Assembly: GCA_963575745.1 (NCBI GenBank)
Contig: CAUYUJ010014592.1
Coordinates: 231,033-295,032 of the forward strand
Length of the DNA: 64,000 nucleotides
From: Prorocentrum cordatum
Taxonomy: Eukaryota; Sar; Dinophyceae; Prorocentrales; Prorocentraceae
Direction of reading: 5' to 3'
Shown here: piece after piece, positions 52,421 to 60,600 of the stretch
Layout: every line of letters starts with the position of its first letter
Position numbering within the stretch: the first letter of the stretch is position 1
Notes under the pieces: generated by a model
What the model was told of the DNA's origin: nothing
Seen by the model: the letters and a program-made list of their open reading frames with translations, nothing else
The model's database searches: none
Translations under genes and position numbers: made by a program

Positions 52421-52600
52421 TACAGTGGAGGCCCATGCCAAGAAACACCCGGCTTACCTCCAGGGTGCCCTGGGCTTCTTGGGTTTCGATGGTTTTGTTG
52501 TTGAAAGCGCGACGCTCCCACGCCAAGGTTCAATGGAGGTCATGGGGTCTCAGGGCTGGGTTTCTTGTGGAAGGTTTCTTGTGGACGGGCCCCCGTTGTA
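52421..52600. mobile_element. MITE family E, copy 3
   Basis: TA-flanked at both ends, 180 bp, the same length as copy 1. Left TACAGTGGAGGCCCATGCCA; right, inwards on minus, TACAACGGGGGCCCGTCCAC. Interior shared. Confidence 0.8.
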
Positions 52601-53116
52601 GTTTTAGAGCCACCCCGAGCCCCTCCTCTGGGGTTTACTGCACAGCCCTCGCGTTCAAAAAACTTGGGCGCAGACAAAGCGCCCCCACCCCCCCCGTGGT
52701 CCCCCTCCTCCTCCAAGGGCTGTGCGAGAGAGGTCGGAGACCCGATTCTGAGGATGCTTCGAAAAAGCTGCGCAAACAAGTATACACCCCCCCCCACCAC
52801 CTGCACCCCCCCCCCCAGTCCCCAGTTTGGGAAGGGGGGTCCAGGTTGGGGTGTGGGTGTCCCTGTACTCCCATTTGATCAGTTCTGCCCTGTTCGATGC
52901 CTTCCTTCGGCGCACTGTCTAAAGGGCTTTGTTTGTAGGGGTGCGTATTGCGAGGATGTCTCCTCTGCCCTCTATCCAGACAAGTTGCGTAACACGCGTT
53001 GGGAAAACGGACAGCGGAGTTATCAATTGGTGGCATCATGAAGTATCTGCGTATCTCGATGGGCTGAAACGCAACCTCTGTATCGTCTGTGCCTTGCCCG
53101 TGTCTCAACAGCGAAG
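52601..53116. other. Probable 5' intron or flank of the GrpE gene
   Basis: No exon could be assigned. 52715-52780 reads RPDSEDASKKLRKQ in one frame, possible but unproven as an upstream GrpE exon. 53040-53110 is pyrimidine-rich, ending CCCGTGTCTCAACAG, and fits a 3' splice region. Confidence 0.4.
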
Positions 53117-54020
53117 GACGCAAAGTTGAAGCGAGAGCTCGCTGAGCTTCAGGAGGAAGTGAAGGCGAAGAAGCATGACTTGTTGATGACGCTCGCCGAT
53201 TTTGAGAACAACAAGAAGCGTTTTGCGAAGGACCATAGTTGACTCAGCACACGTAGTACCCGTGTGGCATTGTATAGCGACAGCTCGGCATAATAGTAGA
53301 GAGATAAGGGTAGGGGCACTTGAGTCACACGATGTGTGCTTGCTCCCTATCCTCCTTCATTTCTCCTGATATGCATCTACCCATATCTGCCCATTCCCTT
53401 TGATACCGTTTCCCATCTTCGTTCATTCCATCTCCCCCTCGGAAGAGTATGATTGGTTGGACACATTGGACTTCAAGCGATGGCTCACATCGGGGAACTA
53501 TGCAGCGGGGCTTGAAGTCAAGCAGAATTGCATTTGCGTCTTTCGCATGAACTGCTGTATCGATTACTGTGGCTCGCAAACGTAAATCGTCAGCGTTCTC
53601 TTCTGGACTTGCCCTGCGAGCCCCAGGAGCGAGAAACTCGCAAGCGGACGGCAACTGTTGGTTTTGCGAGGCAGATGGTGGACACGTACTCGACGTTTGA
53701 GGACACGGCGACTCTGGCCAGCCCTTGTATCAGTCATTGCCCACTCGTTGCCGATTTGGGCCACTACTGTTTGTTGCAACGTGTCCGTCGTTATGATCGT
53801 GTGTCGTCGCCGCTAGGCTTGCGCACATGAGTTCAACCTGATTGCCACGTGTTCAAGCTTGGCGACCCTTGACGTAAAGCCGGTACGTTTTGATGTGCAC
53901 GTGTATGTCTCGGCGATGTTGTTATAGTGGCCAGGAGCTCCTCGTGGCACACAACGAGCAGTCCAGCGAGGCAGGCCAAGCATTACTCGAGGGCGTCGTG
54001 CTCACGCGCGACCTTTATAG
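53117..54020 (+). CDS. grpE: GrpE co-chaperone, partial gene, three exons
   Basis: Nucleotide-exchange factor of DnaK/Hsp70, normally in the mitochondrion or plastid in eukaryotes. Exon A 53117-53230 encodes the end of the long coiled coil (LKRELAELQEEVKAKKHDLL, MTLADFENNKKRFAK), the most recognisable GrpE motif. Exon B 53627-53701 encodes ERETRKRTATVGFARQMVDT, YSTFE. Exon C 53935-54020 encodes ELLVAHNEQSSEAGQALLEG, VVLTRDLYR. All junctions keep the frame and give the expected GrpE order. Both introns are GA-AG with AGGA at both boundaries; the donor after exon C would be AG|GC. Missing: the N-terminus with any targeting peptide and the C-terminal beta domain. Those exons may lie beyond the TCC tract and MITEs downstream, or be lost. 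The exon A start could be further 5' (the frame is open from 53042). Confidence 0.75.
53231..53626 (+). other. GrpE intron 1 (GA-AG), 396 bp
   Basis: Exon GCGAAG | GACCATAG ... GAGCCCCAG | GAGCGAG exon. AGGA is duplicated at the two junctions, so the cut could slide by up to four bases without changing the mRNA. In no register are canonical GT-AG ends available. Lower GC than the exons. Confidence 0.65.
53702..53934 (+). other. GrpE intron 2 (GA-AG), 233 bp
   Basis: Exon TTTGAG | GACACGG ... AGTGGCCAG | GAGCTC exon. The same AGGA duplication as intron 1. Joining gives FE-ELLVAH, as expected for the GrpE helix. Confidence 0.65.
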
Positions 54021-54406
54021 GCCAGACCGCGTTCAGAGGGCAGCGAAGAGAAGAGGGGTCAGCAAGAGCAGATTCGGGCCGAACCGTGAAGTTTGAAACA
54101 TGCGGCGGCAGCGCGTATAGAACCGCCAGCGTGAGTCCAGGGCTGCTCTCAGCCAGAACGTCGCGGGGATCAGCCCACACGTGGCTCCGCCAGAGCGATG
54201 GATCTCTTGCAGGATCCTGCAATGCCAGATTTGGGCTGAGCTGGGCTCAGAAACCGCTCGGTGGCCTTACATTTTGGCTGAACCAGATTTGGGAAGCACC
54301 CAACCAAAAATCTGGGCGCGGCTAGTCTCAATTGATTGGGCCGGGTTTGAGCTGAGACAGCTTGGTTCACGCCCGATGTTTCCCCTCATTTCTCTTGGTG
54401 TCTCGT
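54021..54406. other. Unassigned, downstream of GrpE exon C
   Basis: No GrpE C-terminal exon found in any frame. Contains GATCTCTTGCAGGATCCTGC and AGATTTGGG words. Probably intron or flank. Confidence 0.4.
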
Positions 54407-54526
54407 CGTCCTCCTCCTCCTCCACCTCCTCCTCCTCCTCCCTCCTCCTCCTCCCTCCTCCTCCTTGTCCTCGTCCTGCTCGTCCTCCTCATCCTCCTCC
54501 TCCTCCTCCTCCTCATCCTCCCTCAA
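54407..54526 (-). repeat. (TCC)n tract
   Basis: TCC repeat with CGTCCTGC interruptions. Confidence 0.93.
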
Positions 54527-54735
54527 CCTGCGGGCGATGTGGCACAGCGAGTGTGCGCGACTAGAGCAAGACATGTCCGCCTCGTGGCCAGACCAGGGCG
54601 GGGGCTGAGGTGCTCAGTCGATTGCCCAGGGGCCTCGCTCCAAAGTCAGGAGCCCCCTTCCCGCAGCGACGATGTGCTCACCAGTGCCCTGGCTTGACCA
54701 GGGCTCCGCGGCCCCCCGAACCGAGCCGAATCTAG

Positions 54736-54803
54736 GGGAACGAACAACGACATAAACAGAAAACTCGGAGGTCCGCGCGGATTTGTCGGATCGGCGCTGG
54801 ACT
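54736..54803. mobile_element. MITE family C, left arm only
   Basis: TA then GGGGAACGAACAACGACATA, AACTCGGAGGTCCGCGCGGA, TTTGTCGGATCGGCGCTGG. The right arm is absent. Confidence 0.7.
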
Positions 54804-55279
54804 CCTTTCTCTGGTGCGCGGAGCGCGCCGGTGGCGGCGCCGGAGGCGATGCCAGGGGGCCCCAGGATTGAAAAACGGGTCCCGGGGAAAGGGTCCGGAC
54901 TTCCAGGGACGCAGGGACGCCGTGCCGAAAAAGTCAGGACGTCGCATGTCTGGGGGGGCAGGTTCATCCTGCGAAAAAGCGCGCGAAGCCGAATACATGG
55001 GGCCCAAAGGTATACACCACCACCCACCTCCCTCATTCCCTTCCCTGCTCCCAGGAGAGAGGAGAGGAATAGGAGAGTGGAGGAGGGAGGGGGAATCGAG
55101 GTGGTGGTGGTGGTGGTGATGGTGGTGCATATTATTGGGGAAGCAAAAAAGACAAGGGGAATCGACGCCCGAGCGGTGGCGAGTCCCAACGCCCACCGCA
55201 GGTGTTGCAAGACCTCCGGGACTTTGTGCGTTGCCGCCCCGCCGAGGTGCGAGTGGCCGAGGGCCGCCACAAGCTTCAA
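54804..55279. other. Unassigned; short (GGT)n at 55099-55130
   Basis: No gene recognised. Confidence 0.4.
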
Positions 55280-55429
55280 GTCGGACGTGTCCCTCCACAG
55301 GAGGAATATTCAAGAATCGTCCAAATAGTCTGGGCACTATTTTTCAACTATTTCTGCATATGTTTGGGCAGTTTTTGAGTATACTTCATTTTTCGTCCAA
55401 AATCCGCCTGTATGGGGGACATGCCCGAC
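55280..55429. mobile_element. MITE family A, copy 6
   Basis: GTCGGACGTGTCCCTCCACA left; CCTGTATGGGGGACATGCCC right. Interior CTGGGCACTATTTTTCAACT and TTTTTCGTCCAAAATCCG. 150 bp. Confidence 0.8.
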
Positions 55430-55770
55430 CTAACACAAGCTCCCTGGAGCTTCCCTGGTACGATCGAAACGTCAAGGAGGAAACGGTACCCATACCGCTA
55501 CCCCCTCCCTCGTTTTTACCTTGTGGGGCCTCCTGGGGGGCCCCCGTCACCACCGCTGGATTCGCTTCAAAATACGGGAGAGGTCCGGGGAATAGCGGTA
55601 ATTATCGGTACTTTCTGTTTTCCCCAGAAGCGGGTACGGAAAGAAAGTGCACGAAGGCCGGCCGACAACAGCTCTTGTTCACGTTGAGTCGGGTCTCTGT
55701 TGCCGGCGTGGCCGCGAAGGTTGTCCCTGTGAGACAGGAGATGGTTTTTTATTAGTTGTACCCGCACACA
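55430..55770. other. Unassigned
   Basis: No gene recognised. Confidence 0.4.
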
Positions 55771-55947
55771 CCGGTCGTTGAAAGTAGGAATTCTTGGATT
55801 CCCAGATCCCAATCTATTTCATGCGCCTACCTACTGCAAAAACCGACGGGCTTTTGCTGTGCTTCGCTATATTCTCTGGGAGGACCTGGACCCAATCCAC
55901 TACATCCGCCTTCCTACTTCATGCTTCTACCTACTTCTTCCGACCGA
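55771..55947. mobile_element. MITE family F, copy 3
   Basis: CCGGTCGTTGAAAGTAGGAA left; CTACCTACTTCTTCCGACCG right, so the terminal inverted repeats are CGGTCGTTGAAAGTAGG and CGGTCGGAAGAAGTAGG. Interior CCCAGATCCCAATCTA and GACCCAATCCACTACATCCG. Confidence 0.75.
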
Positions 55948-56075
55948 CGTGCAGCGTCGGTTACGAGGGGGTCGGGCCGGGGGGCCGGCCCCTCCGAGCT
56001 CTGGCGCCGTGCTCGCAGGCACGGTGTGGGGCTGACGGGCATCGGAGAGCCCCCAGACGCTTCCAGAGGCGGCCG

Positions 56076-56178
56076 TCGTCATCCTCGTCGTCGTCCTCGT
56101 CCTCGTCGTCATCGTCGTCCTCGTCCTCGTCATCGTCATCGTCATCGTCGTCCTCGTCGTCGTCCTCGTCATCGTCCT
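56076..56178 (+). repeat. (GTC)n tract
   Basis: CGTCGTCCTCGTCATCG repeat of about 100 bases. Confidence 0.93.
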
Positions 56179-56436
56179 AAGGCCGCCTGCCCAACAGCTG
56201 CCGCTCCGTCGGTTCTGAACAACATGTGCTGTTTGGCATCGTACCTATTTCTTTTCTGTCTGGGGCCCCCATGGCGCTCCCAGGCATCTGACGCCGTAAG
56301 TTTTTCACGTGGACCCTCGAGAGATAAGACCTTTTCCCCAGGGGCTGGCTTGTCTTCCCGAGTCGATGTTTGACGGCACAGGGGCCCGGTGAGGGCCTAC
56401 AGAGGCCGAACACGGCCGAAAACCGTCGGTCATGAG
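56179..56436. other. Unassigned
   Basis: No gene recognised. Confidence 0.4.
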
Positions 56437-56507
56437 AGGAGGTGGATGCGGAGGAGGAGGAGGAGGAGGAGGGGAGGAGGAGGAGGAGGAGGAGGAGGAG
56501 GAGGAGG
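56437..56507 (+). repeat. (GGA)n tract, left flank of copia insertion
   Basis: GGA repeat ending GGAGG directly at the LTR start. The right flank (63617 onward) continues the same repeat. Confidence 0.95.
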
Positions 56508-56714
56508 TGTGAAACGCAGAGTGGATTGCCTGATGCAGTGAGGGAAGGCGTAGCACGAACGCCCGCTGCCGCTGCCATTGCAGATCAACTCTTAGCAGAC
56601 TTTCAGGAGTCACGTGCCCAGGGCGCGCGCGTGTGTGGAAAATCTCAAGGCACGAGTCGATCTTCATCGAGCAGGCTCCGGGCGGAGCCAGGGAAGGAAG
56701 TAGTGGGATTCGCA
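56508..56714 (+). repeat. 5' LTR of copia element
   Basis: Begins TGTGAAACGCAGAG, ends GTAGTGGGATTCGCA. Presumably holds promoter and poly(A) functions; no TATA box is obvious. The bases after it (TTGATCTTGAGCCAGG) are the expected primer-binding region, but I could not match a tRNA. Confidence 0.93.
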
Positions 56715-56751
56715 TTGATCTTGAGCCAGGTCGAGTCTTCCAGCGAGGACG

Positions 56752-57483
56752 ATGGCGGCCAGGACGAATGCCGAGGGGAGCCAGTCAGGCGGACAGTGGC
56801 GTCGCTTGTCTGGCGGCGGCAACGACGCGGCGACGGAGTACAAGAGCTGGAGGCGCTGGATCGGAGCCAAGCTGGCCGTGGATGTCAGGCGAGGCTTGCC
56901 GCCAGAGGCGGTCGGACCGCTGGTGCTGACGCTCTTGGATGACGAGGCGGAGAAGGCCTGCGAGCACTTGGAGCTCGCGGACCTGGAGCAAGAGTTCGGG
57001 GAGATGGCCCTCTTCCGCGCTCTTGATGAGAGGTTTCCTGACAAGGAGGCCAGTGACAGGATCGGAGACGCCCTCGAGAGCGTGTTCGGGCTCACCATCG
57101 AGCGGGGAGAGACCTCGTCGGCGTACACGGGACGAGCCCGCACCGTCTTCGCGAAGGCGAGAAAGGAAGGAGTTGGGCTACCTCCGGTGGCACAGGGGTT
57201 CTTGCTCCTGAGAGGGGCGAGGCTCGGCATGGAGCGCCGCGCTGTCGTGCTGGCGGCGAGTCAGCGCCAGTGGGACTTCACGGCGATGTCAGCGAGTCGG
57301 ACAGCGTACCCGAAGCAGATGCCGACGGCCAACGTGCACGAGGCGATTTCCGGAGGAGGACGAGTGGATGGAGCAGTCTCCAGAGCCGTGGGCACCTGCG
57401 GCGGAGACAGAGACGGCATCGGTCCCAGACAGCGTCGAGGCGGAGATCAACGAGCTGTTGCACGAGGACGGCCCCATCGATGA
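56752..57483 (+). CDS. gag: copia Gag, N-terminal part
   Basis: ATG 37 bases after the LTR in AGGACGATGG. Encodes a capsid-like helical protein: YKSWRRWIGAKLAVDVRRGL, VLTLLDDEAEKACEHLEL, ALFRALDERFPDKEASDRIG, GRARTVFAKARKEGVGLPPV, QGFLLLRGARLGMERRAVV. This is the pattern of dinoflagellate copia Gag. The protein-like reading ends near 57345 (NVHEAIS) and continues in the next frame as EEDEWMEQSPEP. The last 45 codons of this frame are out of register. Whether the +1 change is programmed or a mutation is unknown. Confidence 0.8.
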   Translation: MAARTNAEGSQSGGQWRRLSGGGNDAATEYKSWRRWIGAKLAVDVRRGLPPEAVGPLVLTLLDDEAEKACEHLELADLEQEFGEMALFRALDERFPDKEASDRIGDALESVFGLTIERGETSSAYTGRARTVFAKARKEGVGLPPVAQGFLLLRGARLGMERRAVVLAASQRQWDFTAMSASRTAYPKQMPTANVHEAISGGGRVDGAVSRAVGTCGGDRDGIGPRQRRGGDQRAVARGRPHR

Positions 57484-58474
57484 GGAAGACGCGATCGACA
57501 TCTTGGCTACGTGGAAGGAGACGAGGACAGCAATGACGAGAGAGAAGTTGCAGAGAGGTTTGCCCTCCAAGGAGAACTACAAGCGACTCACGGACCGGAG
57601 CAGGTGCTTTCTGTGTAGACAGGTCGGCCACTTCAGCAAGTACTGCCCCAACCGAAAAGGACAGCAGACACCACCGAGTGGCCAGAGACGACCAGGTGGC
57701 TTCATGAAGCGCGCGTACCAGTCCAAGCCAGTGAGCCAGGGGGCCGTGCAGGTGCTGATGGTGCGTGAGAGCGGCCTGGAGATCCACTACGCGACGGACG
57801 ACATGTGGAGCGAGGTGGACATCCTGCTGGCGTCATGGTCGAAGGACGGCAAGGCGTCGCTGATCACGAAGCTGACGAACGAGGAGCGCTTCCGACGGCT
57901 GGCCCGTGAGCGTCGAGATCACGACCAGGAGGCAGATCAGGACGAGATCGAGGAGGCAAACGACGAGGAGCCAGAGTCTGAAGTGTGCGCGTGCCACGCC
58001 CCCGGGTGTGGAGCGCTGGACTCAGGGCGTGGCATGGCCCTGATTGGCACGGAGACGCTGAAGAAGCACACCGAGGCGACGGGCATCGAGCCTGAGTGGG
58101 AGAATGACGTGGCGAGCATCAGGTTCAAGAGCTACGATGGCAAGCTGAGACGATCCCAGGAGGCCTGCTGGATCCAGTGGCTGTTCCCTGAGGTGAACAA
58201 GCGGGTGAAGATCCTCTGCTACGTGATCGAGGGATCCGCCGGACTCCTGATCAGCAAGCCCGTGATGAAGATGCTGCAGGCGACTCTCGACATGGCGGAG
58301 AACCAGCTCCACATCAAGCGTCTTGGAGTCAGCGTACCTGCACGTGAAGCAGAGGGCAGTGGACACTTCGAGGTCGACCTGCTGGGGAGGACGTTCGAGA
58401 ATCTGAAGATTCCAGACACGTCGGTGGACGACTCGAAGCTGAGGATCGAGAAGCTGGACGGCCATTTTCAGTAG
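57350..58474 (+). CDS. copia zinc knuckle and aspartic protease
   Basis: Continues Gag in frame +2. Acidic linker, then the CCHC knuckle CFLCRQVGHFSKYC (C-x2-C-x4-H-x4-C, near 57607-57648) for RNA packaging. An acidic stretch (ARERRDHDQEADQDEIEEAN) precedes the protease. Protease: GALDSGRGMALIG with the catalytic DSG, LKKHTEATGIEPEW, a hydrophobic flap region, and SAGLLISKPVMKMLQATLDM, followed by HIKRLGVSV and GHFEVDLL. It would cleave the polyprotein. TAG at 58472-58474 ends the frame; coherent reading resumes one frame back. Confidence 0.8.
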   Translation, partial: PEEDEWMEQSPEPWAPAAETETASVPDSVEAEINELLHEDGPIDEEDAIDILATWKETRTAMTREKLQRGLPSKENYKRLTDRSRCFLCRQVGHFSKYCPNRKGQQTPPSGQRRPGGFMKRAYQSKPVSQGAVQVLMVRESGLEIHYATDDMWSEVDILLASWSKDGKASLITKLTNEERFRRLARERRDHDQEADQDEIEEANDEEPESEVCACHAPGCGALDSGRGMALIGTETLKKHTEATGIEPEWENDVASIRFKSYDGKLRRSQEACWIQWLFPEVNKRVKILCYVIEGSAGLLISKPVMKMLQATLDMAENQLHIKRLGVSVPAREAEGSGHFEVDLLGRTFENLKIPDTSVDDSKLRIEKLDGHFQ

Positions 58475-58479
58475 GGCCG

Positions 58480-58977
58480 GGCCGGCGCCCTGAGGCCAAT
58501 GAGGACGTGGAGGTTCTCGGCGTCCGGGTTCCAGGCGTGATGGAGATTTCCTCACCGCCGCGGGTTGCTCCGGTGGCCCCGCAGTACGGCATGACGGACA
58601 TGGGCCCGTTCGATAAGGTGAACGGCTGGGATGCCCGGGCCCCCGGGGACCTGAAGGACTTGCGGGGCCGAATCGAAACTGAGGAGCCCGAGTGGATCAT
58701 CATGACACCTCCCTGTGAAAAGCTAACGGCCCTCCAGAATATGACCCCGGATAGTAAACGAGTCGACCTGGAAAAGCATCCTCGGGAAGTTCTGGAAGCT
58801 AAGAGGTGCGTTTTCGAGTGTGTTCGGATTGCAGAATACCAGATGTCCAAGGGACGGCACTTCCTCTTCGAGGCCCCTCCGACGGCTACGACTTACAACC
58901 TACGCCCCATGATACGACTCCTGCAGAATCCAAAGGTCTTCACGGGGATTACCAGTGGGTGCCGAGTGGGTCTCTGA
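58480..58977 (+). pseudogene. copia methyltransferase-like region between protease and integrase
   Basis: The frame is open from about 58476 (RPEANEDVEV). Motifs: VMEISSPPRVAPVAPQYGMT near the start, EPEWIIMTPPCEKLTALQN in the middle, LEAKRCVFECVRIAEYQMSK, and GRHFLFEAPPTATT. PPC with a downstream FxFExP resembles motifs IV and VI of cytosine-5 methyltransferases (PPCQ, ENP). Similar regions occur in other dinoflagellate copia polyproteins, and retrotransposon-borne cytosine methyltransferases are known in dinoflagellates. The Gln after PPC and the Asn of ENP are replaced, so activity is doubtful. An in-frame TGA (58975-58977, one transition from CGA) interrupts just before RYPISGLLLSKRWKF. 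Confidence 0.55.
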
Positions 58978-60600
58978 TATCCGATTTCAGGACTTCTTCT
59001 GAGCAAGCGCTGGAAGTTCGTTTCGTCCTCGCCTGAGGCCGCTCGTGAGCTGACGCCCCCGTGCTGTGGCGGCCATGCACATGTTAGGACCGAGGGCGGG
59101 AGCCCGCTACCAGGACTCGGCATGTCTCTTCCCAGGTGCACCCAGATCTACCCGACGAAACTGGTTCGTAAGATCCTTCAAGGTTTTTCCAAGGCAAACG
59201 TGATCCGGGACGGCGGGGAGGAGGCGGTGGCGCATGCTGTGGAGGACAAGGACGAGGACGGAGGCAAGGAGATCCCAAGACGACCCCAGAGTTTTCAAGC
59301 GGCCCTCCGACGGTTACACGTAAATTTGGGACATGCGACGGTGGCGACGATGATCCGACACTTACGACATGCGAACGCGAGTTCCGAGGCCATCCGACAG
59401 GCGGCGAACTTTTACTGTGATGAGTGTGCATCTCGGAAACGACCCGGCATTGCTAGGTATAGCTCCCTTCCGACTCCCCAACCACATCTGAAGATGGTGC
59501 GCATGGATGTGAAAGAGCTTCCCTACTATATTCCTGGTGAGCGTCGGAAGTGTCTAAATATTGTGCGTGATGCTTCGTCGTTCCACGTGATGGCCCTGTT
59601 CTGGGAGGGTGAGACCGAGTCCTCCTATGTATTTTTGCGCACGTATCGTGACAACTGGACTCGGCCTCTCATGAGGCCCAAGTTGCTGAAGGTAGATGCT
59701 GGCAGCGCGAAGATCTCGGTAGTGTTTCAGGATGCTATGGACAGGGACGGGACGATCATCGTAGACACGGCAGGCACCGCTAAGGAACAGAACGGGAAGG
59801 CAGAGGTGCACGGTAAGTGGTTTGAAGAGATGCTTCAGGCCATGCTAGACGAGCTTCAACCTCAGGACGAGGAGGAGTGGCTCGAGTGCGTTGCTCAGCT
59901 CCAAGAAGCAAAGAACTCGATGTTGAATGTTGGAGGCGTTTCACCATGTCAGATCGTTTTCGGCCGAAATCCAGAAGTTCCAGAAGATTTGCTTCAGGAG
60001 AACCCGAATTTGATTGCCAACAGCTGCCTGCTGCATGACCCTGTGGCTGCTCGTGCGGCCTGCATCCGCGCGATGGCTCGTCGTGTGATTTTAGCGCATA
60101 ACGAGAAGAAAGCTGCTCGTGTAGCTCTGGATGATCGACCCCGGGTCCGTCGAGTGTATCAGGCTGGGGATGTGGTTGCAGTCTGGAGGAAAATGAAAGG
60201 AGCTATTGCCGGAAAGCAGTCCTCTTATCGATGGCGCCCTGGTATCTGTGTAGGACCTGTTCGAGGTAATTACTGGGTTGCTCTTCCTGGGAGTTTAGTG
60301 AAAGCATCGCCTGAACATCTTCGGGTCGCCACGCAAGAGGAACGGACCGCCTGGGGACTCGTTGAGGCCGAGCTTCGATCGACAACGGTGGATTTGGACA
60401 ATCTTCAGGGTCGATACTTCGAGGACATCACCAAGGGGCCACGGCCCCCAGAGGGCCCGGAGGATGAGGAGGGGCAAGAGCATCCAGCATGGGATCATCA
60501 AGAGGAGAAGCAGCAGGAACAGCAGCAATCGAATGACGACGATCCGACTCCAGGGACGACGACCAATGCGACGCGAGGTCGTTCGGCGAGTGTTCCTTTC
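58978..60600 (+). CDS. copia integrase
   Basis: The frame continues through the TGA: SKRWKFVSSSPEAARELTPP, GGHAHVRTEGG, TQIYPTKLVRKILQGF. Then the integrase. Zinc-binding HHCC: LHVNLGHATVATMIRHLRHA and NFYCDECASRKRPG. Catalytic DDE: MVRMDVKELPYY (D), LKVDAGSAKISVV (D), TAKEQNGKAEVHGKWFEEML (E). C-terminal SH3-like fold: VYQAGDVVAVWRKMKGA, YRWRPGICVGPVRGNYWVAL, SPEHLRVATQEE. A Glu/Gln-rich linker follows. An internal ATG at 59122 could restart translation. Integrase inserts the cDNA; the catalytic residues all look intact. Near 60595 the reading shifts to frame 3. Confidence 0.85.
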
